In this document: piece after piece, positions 12,972-24,696 of the stretch
Numbering within the stretch: the stretch's first letter is position 1
Layout of the letters: each line of letters opens with the position of its first letter
Assembly: GCF_954871325.1 (NCBI RefSeq)
Contig: NC_088776.1
Span: 18,662,052-18,726,051, forward strand
From: Gordionus sp. m RMFG-2023
Lineage: Eukaryota; Nematomorpha; Gordioida; Chordodea; Parachordodidae
DNA: 64,000 nucleotides
Direction: 5' to 3'
The notes under the pieces: model-generated
Told to the model about the DNA's origin: nothing
Databases searched by the model: none
Seen by the model: the letters and a program-made list of their open reading frames with translations, nothing else
Program-made: the position numbers and the translations under genes

Positions 12972-13499
12972 TTCTCCCTCTTCTGAAAGCCTTCCCATAA
13001 ATTCATAGAAGTCATAGAGAGTTTGTTGTCGAAGTAGTTTATCGTTTTAGTAATCAAGTTGTTTCACAAATCATCATATCGTTGGCTTGTCCCAATCGTT
13101 GGTTTGTTTAAATCGATTTTTTACGTTGGTTTGTTTAAATCGCAAGCTTGATATCCTTATCGTAAGTTGTCTCCATTAATCATAGCTTGCTTGGTAGTAC
13201 CCAGTTGTTATTATTATCATTTTTCAAAATTGTTATTATCATCAGTAAGTTGCGAATAATAAGAAATAATAGTTCATCATGTTGGATATAAGAATAAACG
13301 ACGAATGATAAATCAATAAGATTGTTATATAATATTTTCAGCGTTTTAATTTTATGCGTTTTATTGTAAGCGTTTTAATATTTAATTTACTTTATGCATT
13401 TTAATATTTATTTTATATTTTAAGTTATGTAGTCTTTTAAATAAACAGGTTTTTGTTTAATTCGTACAGGTCTAGAAATAGGTGTTATATCGTTATTAT

Positions 13500-16000
13500 C
13501 AGTAATTTTTATATTTTTGTCCACTTCCCGCCTTAAAAGAATCCTTAGAGTCATAGTTAATAATTGTGTTAAAACAGTTTCTAATTCTTATTTGATCTAA
13601 ATGTCTCCTCAAAATACCTTTCTTTGTCTTAATTTGGAACATTATATCACTTTCTTTATGTGTGATCATACCTTTGCACCATTTATCACCATTTATCATC
13701 ACCTTGTACTTTATACCAAACAAAATCTCCTACATTAAAAGTTCTATTACGTGGTAAAGTAACGTTTATCTTATTCTCCTTTTCCTCCAACGGTTTTAAT
13801 AAGTCCCATTTAATTCTAATATCTCAATTAAACATTCTCTGAGAAGGTGTAACACCTGTAGTTTCATTACGCGTATTTCTGTAATTAAATAAAAATTTGC
13901 CAAGCGCGATGTCTAGGTCAATTTTAATATTCCTTTTCATATGTGTTTTGAACGTTCTCACCATGCGTTCTACCTGGCCATTGGATTGCTGGTGATATGC
14001 AGACGTGAGCACATGTTTAATACCAAAATTGTTGCAAAATTTTTCAAAATCGTTACTCGTAAAGTTAGTGCCGTTATCAGTAACTATAGTTTAAGGTATT
14101 CCATATAGCGAAATAGTTTTAAAGATTTCCTTTAAAGTAACATCAGTCGTAATATTATTATCAGGAATAATAATTGGAAATTTGCTGTAGGCATCGACTA
14201 TTATCAACCAATTTTTTGTGAAAAACGGACCCGCATAATCTATGTGTATTCTTTCAAACGGTTTGGTTGCCGAAATCCATGGTTTTTGTATCTTTATAGG
14301 ATTATCATGATATATATTACAATCGTCACAACATTTCACTTCCATTACTATATTATTATTTATACCAGGCCACCACATGTAATCTTTGGCTAAAGATTTG
14401 ATTTTTCCTGCTCCCAAGTGACCTTCATGTAATGACTGTAGTATATTTTTTCTCATAGAAGACGGAATTATGATTCTGTTGCTTTTGTAAAGACAATCCT
14501 TAATTATACTTAATTCCAATTCAATGTTTTTATAAATATTATTCATTATAGGCCTGTTGTTATTAATATCATTTATGACTTGTTTTAATTCCATATCTTT
14601 CAAAGTTTCATCTCGAATTTGATTAAAATTAATAGGTAAATCCCCATATTCATTTATTATGGTGATATTTTCAATAGTTTCATCATGACATTCTTGTGGT
14701 AATCTCGAGAGACAATCAGGAACAACGTTATATTTACCGGCTTTATACTATATTAAAATCATATCCTCCTAATGTAATATTCCACTTCTGGAGTCTTAAG
14801 GACATGGTTCTATTATCCTTAAGACCCTTGGTAAAGATGTGAACTAGAGGCTTATGGTCAGTAATAATTGTAAATTTTGTACCGATTAAATATTTCTGGA
14901 ACCTCTTTATGGCGAGCATAATGGCGAGAGCCTCACGCTCAATATTGGTATAGTTCATTTCAGATTTTAATAAAGTTCTCGACGCGAAAGCTATAGGTTT
15001 TTCTTTACCGTCTTTTTCAATATGAAATAGTACAGCTCCTAAACCACATTTCGATGCGTCAGTGGCTATCCCTATAGGTAATTCAGGGTTAAAATATGTC
15101 AAAGCAGGTGGAAGACTAATCAACTTCTTAAGATCATTAAAACTTTTAGAGTGTTCAAGATTCCAAGCCCATTTTTCTTTGTTGACAATCTTATATAGAG
15201 GATCGGCAATTTCTGCAAAATTGTTCAAAAATTTTCTATAGTAGCCAGCCATTCCCAGAATTGTTGATAATTCAACAGCTGATTTTGGTTCTGGCATATT
15301 AATTATTGCTTCAATTTTGTCGTGATTAGCAGGAATCCCCTTGGCGTCAATATCATGACCCAGGAACCTTACTTCGTTTTTAAAGAACACACTTTTATTA
15401 AAGTTAGGTATTAGCCCAAACGATGATATTCTATTAAACACTTTTTTTATGTTGTTAAGGTGGGCTTCATCATTTTTTCCATTTATAAGTAAATCATCAA
15501 TGTAAAATATGACATCATCCATGTCACCAAAGATTTGATCCATAATCTGTAGAAAAATTGCAGATGAGGTCTTAAGCCCAAAAGGAAGTCTAGTAAATTG
15601 GTAATATCCCTTGTGCGTAGATATGGTTAAAATATTTCTGCAACTTTTATCAATTGGTATCTGTAAGAAAGCATTTTTAAAGTCAATCTTCGTAAATTTC
15701 TTTCCTTCTGAAAGTTTAGCTATTAGATCATTTATTCGCAGTAAAGGGTATCTGAAATCTTCTAGAGCTGGGTTTACAGTGTCCTTAAAATCAACACAAA
15801 GCCTAATGCTCCCATCATCTTAGTAGACAGCGGTAACAGGATTTGCCCATCTGACATCATTCACCGGCTCAATTATTTTATCTTGTATCCATTTTTTAAG
15901 TTCATTGCTAACAAGATCAATCTTTGATTAAGGAATACGTCTAGGCGGTATAATTTTAGGTTGGGCATCTCTTCTTAAATGTAACTTGATACTTGCTTTG
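13500..16000 (-). pseudogene. Gypsy B1 pol region (RT, RNase H, integrase)
   Basis: Fossil pol. The RT palm shows FYIDDLLING. RNase H shows TDASKCGLGAVLFH and TDHKPLVHIF. A connection segment follows with GKYNVVPDCLSRLP on its near relative. Integrase shows LHEGHLGAGKIKSLA, WWPG, CCDDC, HIDYAGPF, DNGTNFTS and AYHQQSNGQVERM. The clade is Ty3/Gypsy, near the Mag/K02A2.6-like group by eye. Confidence 0.9.
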
Positions 16001-16099
16001 TTGATTGGCCCATTAGTCAATTTAGATTCACACTCTTTAATTAATTTTTTTATTTCATCTTCGTAATTAATGTCAACATTAACTATAAATTTATTTAAA

Positions 16100-17440
16100 A
16101 TATTTTTGAAAGCATTGATCCATGTACGTCACAACAAGGCATTTTTACTTGATTTGACGACTACGGCTTGTAAACATTTTGAGATACCTTCATAAGTCAC
16201 TTTGACTTGAGTAGTGCCGATGATCTTGATTAAATTTCCGTCATATGCGGTGAGTTTTAGCTCGGATTTCTTAAGATCTCTAATACCAAGTTTTTTAGCC
16301 AGACCATGAGGTATAATAGTGTGTTTAGAGCCCGTATCCACTTGCATACATGTAAAAATATCGTTCACTTTTAAGGTTGTCATAAATGCGTTATCTTTAT
16401 CATTAAGCATGTCACCAGATAAGTTGTTAACATTAAAATTATTATCATCTTTGTTCTTTGTAGAGTCAACTTTCTCTTCAATAATTTCTTCAATATTCAT
16501 ATTATAATCATTTTTGTATTGTATTTGCTTTCTAATATTGTTGTCGCCACCTCCAAAATTATTTGAGTTATTGTTATATTGTATTTGTTTTCTCTGATTA
16601 TAGTCATTACCTCTATAATTATTTGAATTGTTGTAATTAGATTGGTAATTGTTACGATTTCCATCACCGTATTGGATCTGTTTTCTTTGATTATTATCAT
16701 ACCATGTATTATTTCTACCATAATTAGATTGATTATTATTGTTATAACGATAGTTGTTGTAGTTATAATTGTTATAATTATCGTGGTATCTCGAATTATT
16801 ATTACCGTAATTGTATCTAAAATTATTATTGTAATTCCCATTTCTATTTCTATTATCATAATTATTTCTAAAATTATTATCAGGTCTAAAATAATTATTG
16901 TTGTCATTTCTATTTTTATTGTAAAAGTTTTTATCTTTATCAGACTTTTTATCATTATTTATATAACCTATATCATTATCATCTGACTTAATGCTAATAC
17001 AGTCCAGTTTCACCCCTAATTCGACCATCTGGTTTAATGTTAAGTCGATATTTTTAGAGAACTTATATTTTATCTTATCATTTAAGGTAGATGTACGTAA
17101 TTTTTCTTTTAATCTACTGTCGTCCAAAAAATTACATTTTTTATGAAGTTTCGATACTCTTATGTACCACAGCATAAAACTCTCTGATGAGTTTTGTTGA
17201 AGCAGATTAAACTTATTAATTAAAATGTTTTTATCTTGCACAGGTAAAAGGTAAGTTAACTTTTTAATCACAATTTTAAGATCTAAAATGTCGGTATCAG
17301 AACAAATTGATTTAATATTGTCAAAAACTTCGTCTGATAAATTATTAAGCAAAGTATTTATTTTAATACAGTCCGATGATGTGCTGGTCGAAAAATAATT
17401 TAATATTCTGTCTAAATAAATTTCAGTAAGTGGTCCCACT
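16100..17440 (-). pseudogene. Gypsy B1 gag and protease region
   Basis: Begins MGPLTEIYLDRILNYF, followed by a gag-type helical domain with ESFMLWYIRVSKLHKKC. A long Asn/Tyr-rich stretch follows with repeated QRKQIQY units, then a retropepsin with MQVDTGSKHTIIP. The repeated QRKQIQYxxxxNN units look like local tandem duplications in the RNA-binding part. Confidence 0.9.
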
Positions 17441-17914
17441 AACTTAGAATCTTATGTATAAAACTCTTGTTTTATTTCCATTTTTTATTGGTAAGACATA
17501 TATGTAAGAAATTATAACATTTAATATTTTAGCAATTTATATTTTGATGAATATGCAAATTAATTCGATAAATTCATTATCATTATATATATAATGCTTC
17601 CCATTCAACAATTCAAAGCAACCAATCATATCTCTTAAATGAATTCAAACAGAACATCTTCCGTTCCACTTATTCTAGAATAATTTACATCACAGTTGTA
17701 GGTTAAGTCAAACAAAATGTCATAAATTGAAATATCATGGGGAATATTGATTAATTTGAAAGCGAACATGATATATAAAAAAATATCACAATGATTTTAC
17801 CTTTTATTTTCTTCCTTTATATAGAACTAATAATAATTTTTTTTATTAATCATTTATACCAAAAAAAATTTAATTTCCATAAGGTGAGTTTCTTATACCT
17901 ATTATGGAGTACCA

Positions 17915-18181
17915 TGAAGAAAATCATGATAAATGTGCCAGTATGTAAAAATATCTTTTATTATTATTAACTTTATTATATCTATCTTTTCCATTTTACA
18001 CTTCGTATATATATATATTTTACAAATCAAAATTAGAATACAATATTAAAAAAACGAAAAACAAAAAGTAAAATATTACAAAATATAAAAAGTAAGGTTA
18101 CGAAATATAAAAAGTAGAGTTATAAAATTAGATTATAAAAAGTAACAATAAGATTAAAAATTAGAATATAATAACGTAACA
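17915..18181 (-). repeat. 5' LTR of Gypsy B1
   Basis: 267-bp copy of the B-family LTR. Its outer end is followed by five bases (TTCTC) identical to the bases next to the 3' LTR purine tract, then directly by the inverted partner B2. Confidence 0.9.
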
Positions 18182-18189
18182 TTCTCAAA

Positions 18190-20158
18190 AGTGTGTTCTT
18201 TAAAAACGAAGTAAGGTTCCTGGGTCATGATATTGACGCTAAGGGGATTCATGCTAATCACGACAAAATTGAAGCAATAATTAATATGCCAGAACCAAAA
18301 TCAGCTGCTGAATTATCAACATTTCTGGGAATGGCTGGCTACTATAGAAAATTTTTGAACAATTTTGCAGAAATTGCCGATCCTCTATATAAGATTGTCA
18401 ACAAAGAAAAATGGGCTTGGAACCTTAAACACTCTAAAAGTTTTAATGATCTTAAGAAGTTGATTAGTCTTCCACCTGCTTTGACATATTTTAACCCTGA
18501 ATTACCTATAGGGATAGCCACTGACGCATCGAAATGTGGTTTAGGAGCTGGTCTATTTCATATTGAAAAAGACGGTAAAGAAAAACCTATAGCTTTCGCG
18601 TCGAGAACTTTATTAAAATCTGAAATGAACTATACCAATATTGAGCGTGAGGCTCTCGCCATTATGCTCGCCATAAAGAGGTTCCAGAAATATTTAATCG
18701 GTACAAAATTTACAATTATTACTGACCATAAGCCTCTAGTTCACATCTTTACCAAGGGTCTTAAGGATAATAGAACCATGTCCTTAAGACTCCAGAAGTG
18801 GAATATTACATTAGGAGGATATGATTTTAATATAATGTATAAAGCCGGTAAATATAACGTTGTTCCTGATTGTCTCTCGAGATTACCACAAGAATGTCAT
18901 GATGAAACTATTGAAAATATCACCATAATAAATGAATATGGGGATTTACCTATTAATTTTAATCAAATTCGAGATGAAACTTTTGAAAGATATGGAATTA
19001 AAACAAGTTATAAATGATATTAATAACAACAGGCCTATAATGAATAATATTTATAAAAACATTGAATTGGAATTAAGTATAATTAAGGATTGTCTTTACA
19101 AAAGCAACAAAATCATAATTCCGTCTTCTATGAGAAAAAATATACTACCGTCATTACATGAAGGTCACTTGGGAGCAGGAAAAATCAAATCCTTAGCCAA
19201 AGATTACATGTGGTGGCCTGGTATAAATAATGATATTGTAATGGAAGTGAAATGTTGTGACGATTATAACATATATCATGATAATCATATAAAGATACAA
19301 AAACCATGGGTTTCCGCAACCAAACCGTTTGAAAGAATACACTTAGATTATGCGGGTCCGTTTTTCACAAAAAATTGGTTGATAATAGTCGATGCCTACA
19401 GCAAATTTCCAATTATTATTCCTGTTAAAAATATTACGACTGATGTTACTTTAAAGGAAATCTTTAAAATTATTTCGCTATATGGAATACCTGAAACTAT
19501 AGTTACTGATAACGGCACTAACTTTACGAGTAACGATTTTGAAAAATTTTGCAACAATTTTGGTATTAAACATGTGCTCACGTCTGCGTATCACCAGCAA
19601 TCCAATGGCCAGGTAGAACTCATGGTGAGAACGTTCAAAACACATATGAAAAGGAATATTAAAATTGACCTAGACATCGCGCTTGGCAAATTTTTATTTA
19701 ATTACAGAAATACGCGTAATGATACTACAGGTGTTACACCTTATCAGAGAATGTTTAATCGAGATATTAGAATTAAATGGGACTTATTAAAACCGTTGGA
19801 GGAAAAGGAGAATAAGATAAACGTTACGTTACCACGTAATAGAACTTTTAATGTAGGAGATTTTGTTTGGTATAAAGTACAAGGTGATGATAAATGGTGC
19901 AAAGGTATGATCACACATAAAGAAAGTGATATGATGTTCCAAATTAAGACAAAGAAAGGTATTTTGAGGAGACATTTAGATCAAATAAGAATTAGAAACT
20001 GTTTTAACACAATTATTAACTATGACTCTAAGGATTCTTTTAAGAAGGGAAGTGTGGACAAAAATATAAAAATTACTGATAATAACGATATAACACCTAT
20101 TTCTAGACCTGTACGAATTAAACAAAAACCTGTTTATTTAAAAGACTACATAACTTAA
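18190..20158 (+). pseudogene. Gypsy B2 RNase H and integrase region
   Basis: Fossil pol segment. It opens inside RT (KNEVRFLGHDIDAKG), continues with the post-RT FLGMAGYYRKFLNNF segment, RNase H (TDASKCGLGAGLFH, TDHKPLVHIF), connection (GKYNVVPDCLSRLP) and integrase (GHLGAGKIKSLA, WWPG, LDYAGPF, DNGTNFTS). It ends with RRHLDQIRIRNC and a basic tail before the purine tract. Confidence 0.9.
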
Positions 20159-20609
20159 AATATAAAATAAATATTAAAATGCATAAAGTAAATTAAATAT
20201 TAAAACGCTTACAATAAAACGCATAAAATTAAAACGCTGAAAATATTATATAACAATCTTATTGATTTATCATTCGTCGTTTATTCTTATATCCAACATG
20301 ATGAACTATTATTTCTTATAATTCGCAACTTACTGATGATAATAACAATTTTGAAAAATGATAATAATAACAACTGAGTACTACCAAGCAAGCTATGATT
20401 AATGGAGACAACTTACGATAAGGATATCAAGCTTGCGATTTAAACAAACCAACGTAAAAAATCGATTTAAACAAACCAACGATTGGGACAAGCCAACGAT
20501 ATGATGATTTGTGAAACAACTTGATTACTAAAACGATAAACTACTTCGACAACAAACTCTCTATGACTTCTCAGATGAATTTATGGGAAGGCTTTCAGAA
20601 GAGGGAGAA

Positions 20610-20873
20610 TGTTACGTTATTATATTCTAATTTTTAACCTTATTACTTTTTATAATCTAATTTTATAACTCTACTTTTTATATTTCGTTACCTTACTTTT
20701 TATATTTTGTAATATTTTACTTTTTGTTTTTCGTTTTTTTAATATTGTATTCTAATTTTGATTTGTAAAAAATATATATATACCTTAAGAAAAGAAAAAG
20801 AAATTGATATAATAAAGTTAATAATAATAAAAGATATTTTTACATACTGGCACGTTTATCATGATTTTCTTCA
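20610..20873 (+). repeat. LTR of Gypsy B2
   Basis: 264-bp LTR in plus orientation, starting TGTTACG and ending TTCTTCA. It is preceded by the purine tract AGAAGAGGGAGAA. Confidence 0.9.
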
Positions 20874-23800
20874 ATACCTTGATTGATTCAATATTAACTA
20901 GATTAACAATCTTGATTATATAAATTCAACAATAAAATTGTAATATATAAAATAAAAATGAATAACTTTGGTGGTTGATTTGAATTAAAAACTCGGCTTG
21001 CATTATTTATAATAATATTATAAACTAAAAAATATTTTTTAAGAAACAATTTTAATTTAAAGTAACGTTTTGTGTTAACGTTATACAAAAAAAAAGAAAC
21101 GCGTTTTGATTGTTACCTTTGTTCCTATTTCTCAAAAAGGTACCATTAGTAACGACCGCGCTTTATTTTACTATTCATCACTATTTTTGATTTATCACCA
21201 TTTATGATTCTCAGACCTTACCTTCCCAGGCTAGAGACAGGGCTAGAACGAAACCTAGCGACATAAATCTAATAAAAAAATGATATTTACAAAAATTCAA
21301 ATATTTTTTTTAAAATAAAATTAAAAATATAAAATGACAAAAATTAAATATGTTCTTTGATGTTTTGAAAATATGAAAGATTTTAGCTTGAAATCTGCTA
21401 AACATATGATATATATTATATATACAATTAAATTTACAGAAAAAAAATACTCTAACTTACCCCTCGAGAAATATTTTCTACTTTACCTTTCTAGGGCTAA
21501 ATATAGTTTTTCTTCTATAATCTCAGACAAAACTAAATTACTTTGAATTGTAATTGATCATTAGAAAATAAATAATGTAATATTATTTTTTATACAAAAT
21601 AATTTTGAAATATACAAATTTATACAAAGGAATTTAAATGAAAATCTGATAATAAAATAAATGACCGTATCTAAAACCGGTATTAAAAAACGGAATTATT
21701 TTCTTAAAAAACTTGCAAATCTATTTGGACCTTTGACCAAAAAAGATAAAAAGCTGAACAACTATTAAATATTTTACCTTGGCTATTTTATTTTTTTTTT
21801 GATTTGCTTTTGTTTTTAATATTTTTGGGTTCTTTTTAATTTAATATTAAAAAAATTAACTTTAATTTTAATATAAATGGGCCGGAAAATGCCATTTTTA
21901 AAAAAAAATGGACGGGGTATTGGTTGACTTATTTTTTTGTTTTACTTTTTGATTTTTTTAAGAAGCATCTTTTATCATATTTTTGAAATTTTTCTCATAG
22001 CCTTTCAGAAAAGTATAAGATAACTTTGTTAACTTAAAATTTAACAGCAAACAAAAAATTAAAATATATACATATCTTTTTTTTAAAATAATCAATTAAA
22101 ATTAAATTTTCATCTAAATTATAAAAAATAAAATAATATAAATAATTAATTTTATACAAACAATATATATTTAAAAAAACAACTAAATTGATCTAATATA
22201 TTTTTAAGCTCAAAACCTGTCACAATTAAGGTCACTTATGGAGTATAAATTTTTAGAAATATTTAAATAGCAGAGACATCTATCTTAAGGTATCAAGGAT
22301 CAAGATTATAAGGAGAAATGATCATTATTATTAAAAATATATATAATCATTTCAATTTTATTTTGACAAAAAAAGACATTTATTATTATTCCTATTTAAT
22401 TTTAATTTATAAATTAAAATATTAACAATTTAAAAAATATTAAACATTAAATACGTATCTTAATAAATATAATGACCACTTATTGGATATTAATAAAGAA
22501 ATACTGAGATCTTAAATTAAAATATAATATTTAGAAATATTTAGTGGTTCGGACTTAGAAATATTTAGTGGTCCGGACAGAAAAGGTCAAATCGAAAACT
22601 TTTAAAAATATATCTCGCCTGGTACGGGCCAATTACCGTAAAATTTAAATGATCGTTTTTCGATCTAATATGATCTTTTTAAATTGATCCGGCAATGCTG
22701 ATCGTTAATAAAACTGATTTTCATATGATATAATTTGATTTTAAACCAATTCGAGTAAAAGAAAATAAATTATAAAAGTAAAATGATTTAATGCTACAAG
22801 AAAAATAATATTTGTTTAAAATAAGCCCTAACATTTTGTAAAAAAGTTATTTAAATTAAATATTAATATTGTTTAAATCGGTGCTAATCAGTGATATTGC
22901 TCAAAAATCAGGCAAGTGGGCTATAATTTTTTATATTATCATAAATATGATATATATAAAATTAATTTTTTTTTATTGCAAATATGAGTTAATATTTTAT
23001 TTATATTAAAATATTGGTACAAACTTAATACTAACGATATTTATACAAATTATTATTTTGATATAAATAATTAAATTTCTCATAAATCTTTCATTTCCTT
23101 ATTTCCTTAGAGCTGTATTTTTTTTATAAAAAGATTTCATTCGCTCTTCGATTTTTTTTTCGTATTTTGATATATGGATCTGAAGCTCACTCCGATATCG
23201 ATGATCCATAAATATTTATGAATATTTTACAAATTATTTATTCTTAAATTTACTTGATTATCTACCATGAACAAATTCATAAGATGAAGGCCCCTTTTAA
23301 ACTCGGCAATAATACAGGATAAAGTATCAATATTAAGGAATTTTTAATTTCTTTAAGAATATTCTAAGGCTTTTATTTTACAATATCATTTAATCTATAA
23401 AAAATGAATTAGTGCCCAAAGGAACCAAAGAATCTGATAAAAAAACACCCCAAATTATTATTTCTTTCAAAGTAGATGGATTAATCTTACAACTAACATT
23501 GCCCCTATTATGAGATTTTTTAAATTGGATTATTCCTTGCCTATAATGTTGTTGAATTGGCTCTCAATCCTAGCAGTGGAAAAAAAATTAACTATGCCTT
23601 GAAGCACGGCACGAGTTAATTTTTTTAAGAATGAGCTATCCTGTTTAACCTCAATCAACAGTAAGACAATAGTTTCGTGTAAAAAGTTGGTTTATTCTTT
23701 TTAGATTCGGCCCAAAACCTTCTAAAAATTAAGCCATTTAGCACCACTACTAGTGATGAACCTCGCTCTATATGCAAATAAAGCAGAGGCGGCGATGTAT

Positions 23801-24696
23801 AAAAATTTATATTGTGGGTTTTAAACATTTTAAATCAAATTGGATGTTTAAAATATTAACGTCAATAATATTTATTTTATAGAATATTTAAAGGGATCGA
23901 GAGCCCCCCCCCCCCCTACCCTCTTGGAATATGAAACAAAAAATTTTAAAACATGTCACTGTCTTTTGTTATTGCATTTTCTTCTCCAACCAATATCATT
24001 TATATTAGACTTTATTTTATATTAATATTTTTAAAAAAATATTTTTTTATATCTTTAAATTTCATATAAAAATAAAATATGCTATAAAGGCGCCATCTAA
24101 CTATAAAAAAAAGATATGATGGGAAAAAAAATATTTTTGAAAATAATTTTTTAATTTATGAGAATAATTAAAAGAAGATGGATTCAAATTGAACACTTTA
24201 AAAAATATTAAATTTTTTTAGTCGGGGAGCTTAATACCTCCTCAAGATTAAAGATGGATTATAAAATTAGCTAGTAGGGAGGCTTAGCCCCCAGCAGCCC
24301 CCTACAATACATTCCTGGTGTAAATTGTTTAAAATTGGGTGCTAATTAAAAATAAAAGGGTAATAATCCATTTTTTAAAATTGATGCTATTTTTAAAAAC
24401 CTGGTGCTTATTGAAAGCACCTAGCTAACCATGCCATGCCACTGGGGCAAATGCCTGGGTTGTCTACTGAGGTCAGTTTATATTATAAAATTAGATTAGG
24501 GATGAAATTAAATTTTTTATAAAAATATAGATTAGCATTGGAGATGGTATTTTATATATTATATTTAAGAATTTACTGACGTAAAGAAGTGTTATATATA
24601 TTTTTTTAATTATATTTGAACTGTCAGAATTTGACATCATGTCAAGTGATTATAATAGGTTTGTATTAGAAAAATTTATATAAATTTTAGTTCAAT
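20874..24696. other. AT-rich region with no recognised gene
   Basis: No coding region is supported. Noted items are a run of 13-14 C at about 23896-23910, a local duplication of AAATATTTAGTGGT(T/C)CGGAC at 22535-22578, and a run of GTTAC/GGTAC words near 21085-21150. At 24450-24690 is the AT-rich lead-in to the tls1 start. Confidence 0.4.

Larger units (their letters stand above)
12707..18181 (-). mobile_element. Ty3/Gypsy LTR element B1 (fossil)
   Basis: A nearly full-length element on the minus strand with LTRs at 12707-12971 and 17915-18181. The LTRs begin TG and end CA in element orientation. A purine tract AGAAGAGGGAGAA lies just before the 3' LTR, and a primer-binding site beginning TGGTACTCC lies just after the 5' LTR. 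Parts in order are a leader of about 470 bp, gag with Asn-rich tail, protease, RT, RNase H and integrase. The LTRs are very similar, so it is young. It is broken at a handful of places. No matching 5-bp target duplication was found at its outer ends. On its 5' side it directly faces the inverted partner B2. Confidence 0.92.
18187..20873 (+). mobile_element. Ty3/Gypsy LTR element B2, inverted partner of B1 (fossil)
   Basis: Plus-strand copy of the distal half of family B, from within RT through RNase H, integrase, purine tract (about 20594-20608) and an LTR at 20610-20873. It is almost the same sequence as 12707-15391 of B1 read on the other strand, so the two form a large inverted repeat with arms of about 2.7 kb. 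Gag, protease and a second LTR on the plus strand are not seen. The very high similarity to B1 indicates a recent origin. Confidence 0.9.

Noticed and set aside
16497-16986. Overlapping Ile/Thr/Met-rich frames of 114-152 codons
   Set aside because: Alternate frames of the Asn-rich gag tail of Gypsy B1, with no independent support.
18187-20158. Independent intact Gypsy element on the plus strand
   Set aside because: Only the distal half of the element and one plus-strand LTR are seen. It is the inverted partner of B1.
12702-20878. 5-bp target duplication around the Gypsy B pair
   Set aside because: Flanks GTTAA and ATACC do not match, and TTCTC at the inner junction does not match either. 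No duplication is claimed.
20893-20909. Possible remainder of the Gypsy A LTR on the far side of the B pair
   Set aside because: Resembles the missing LTR end loosely, but the match is short, AT-rich and lacks a target duplication. Chance is likely.
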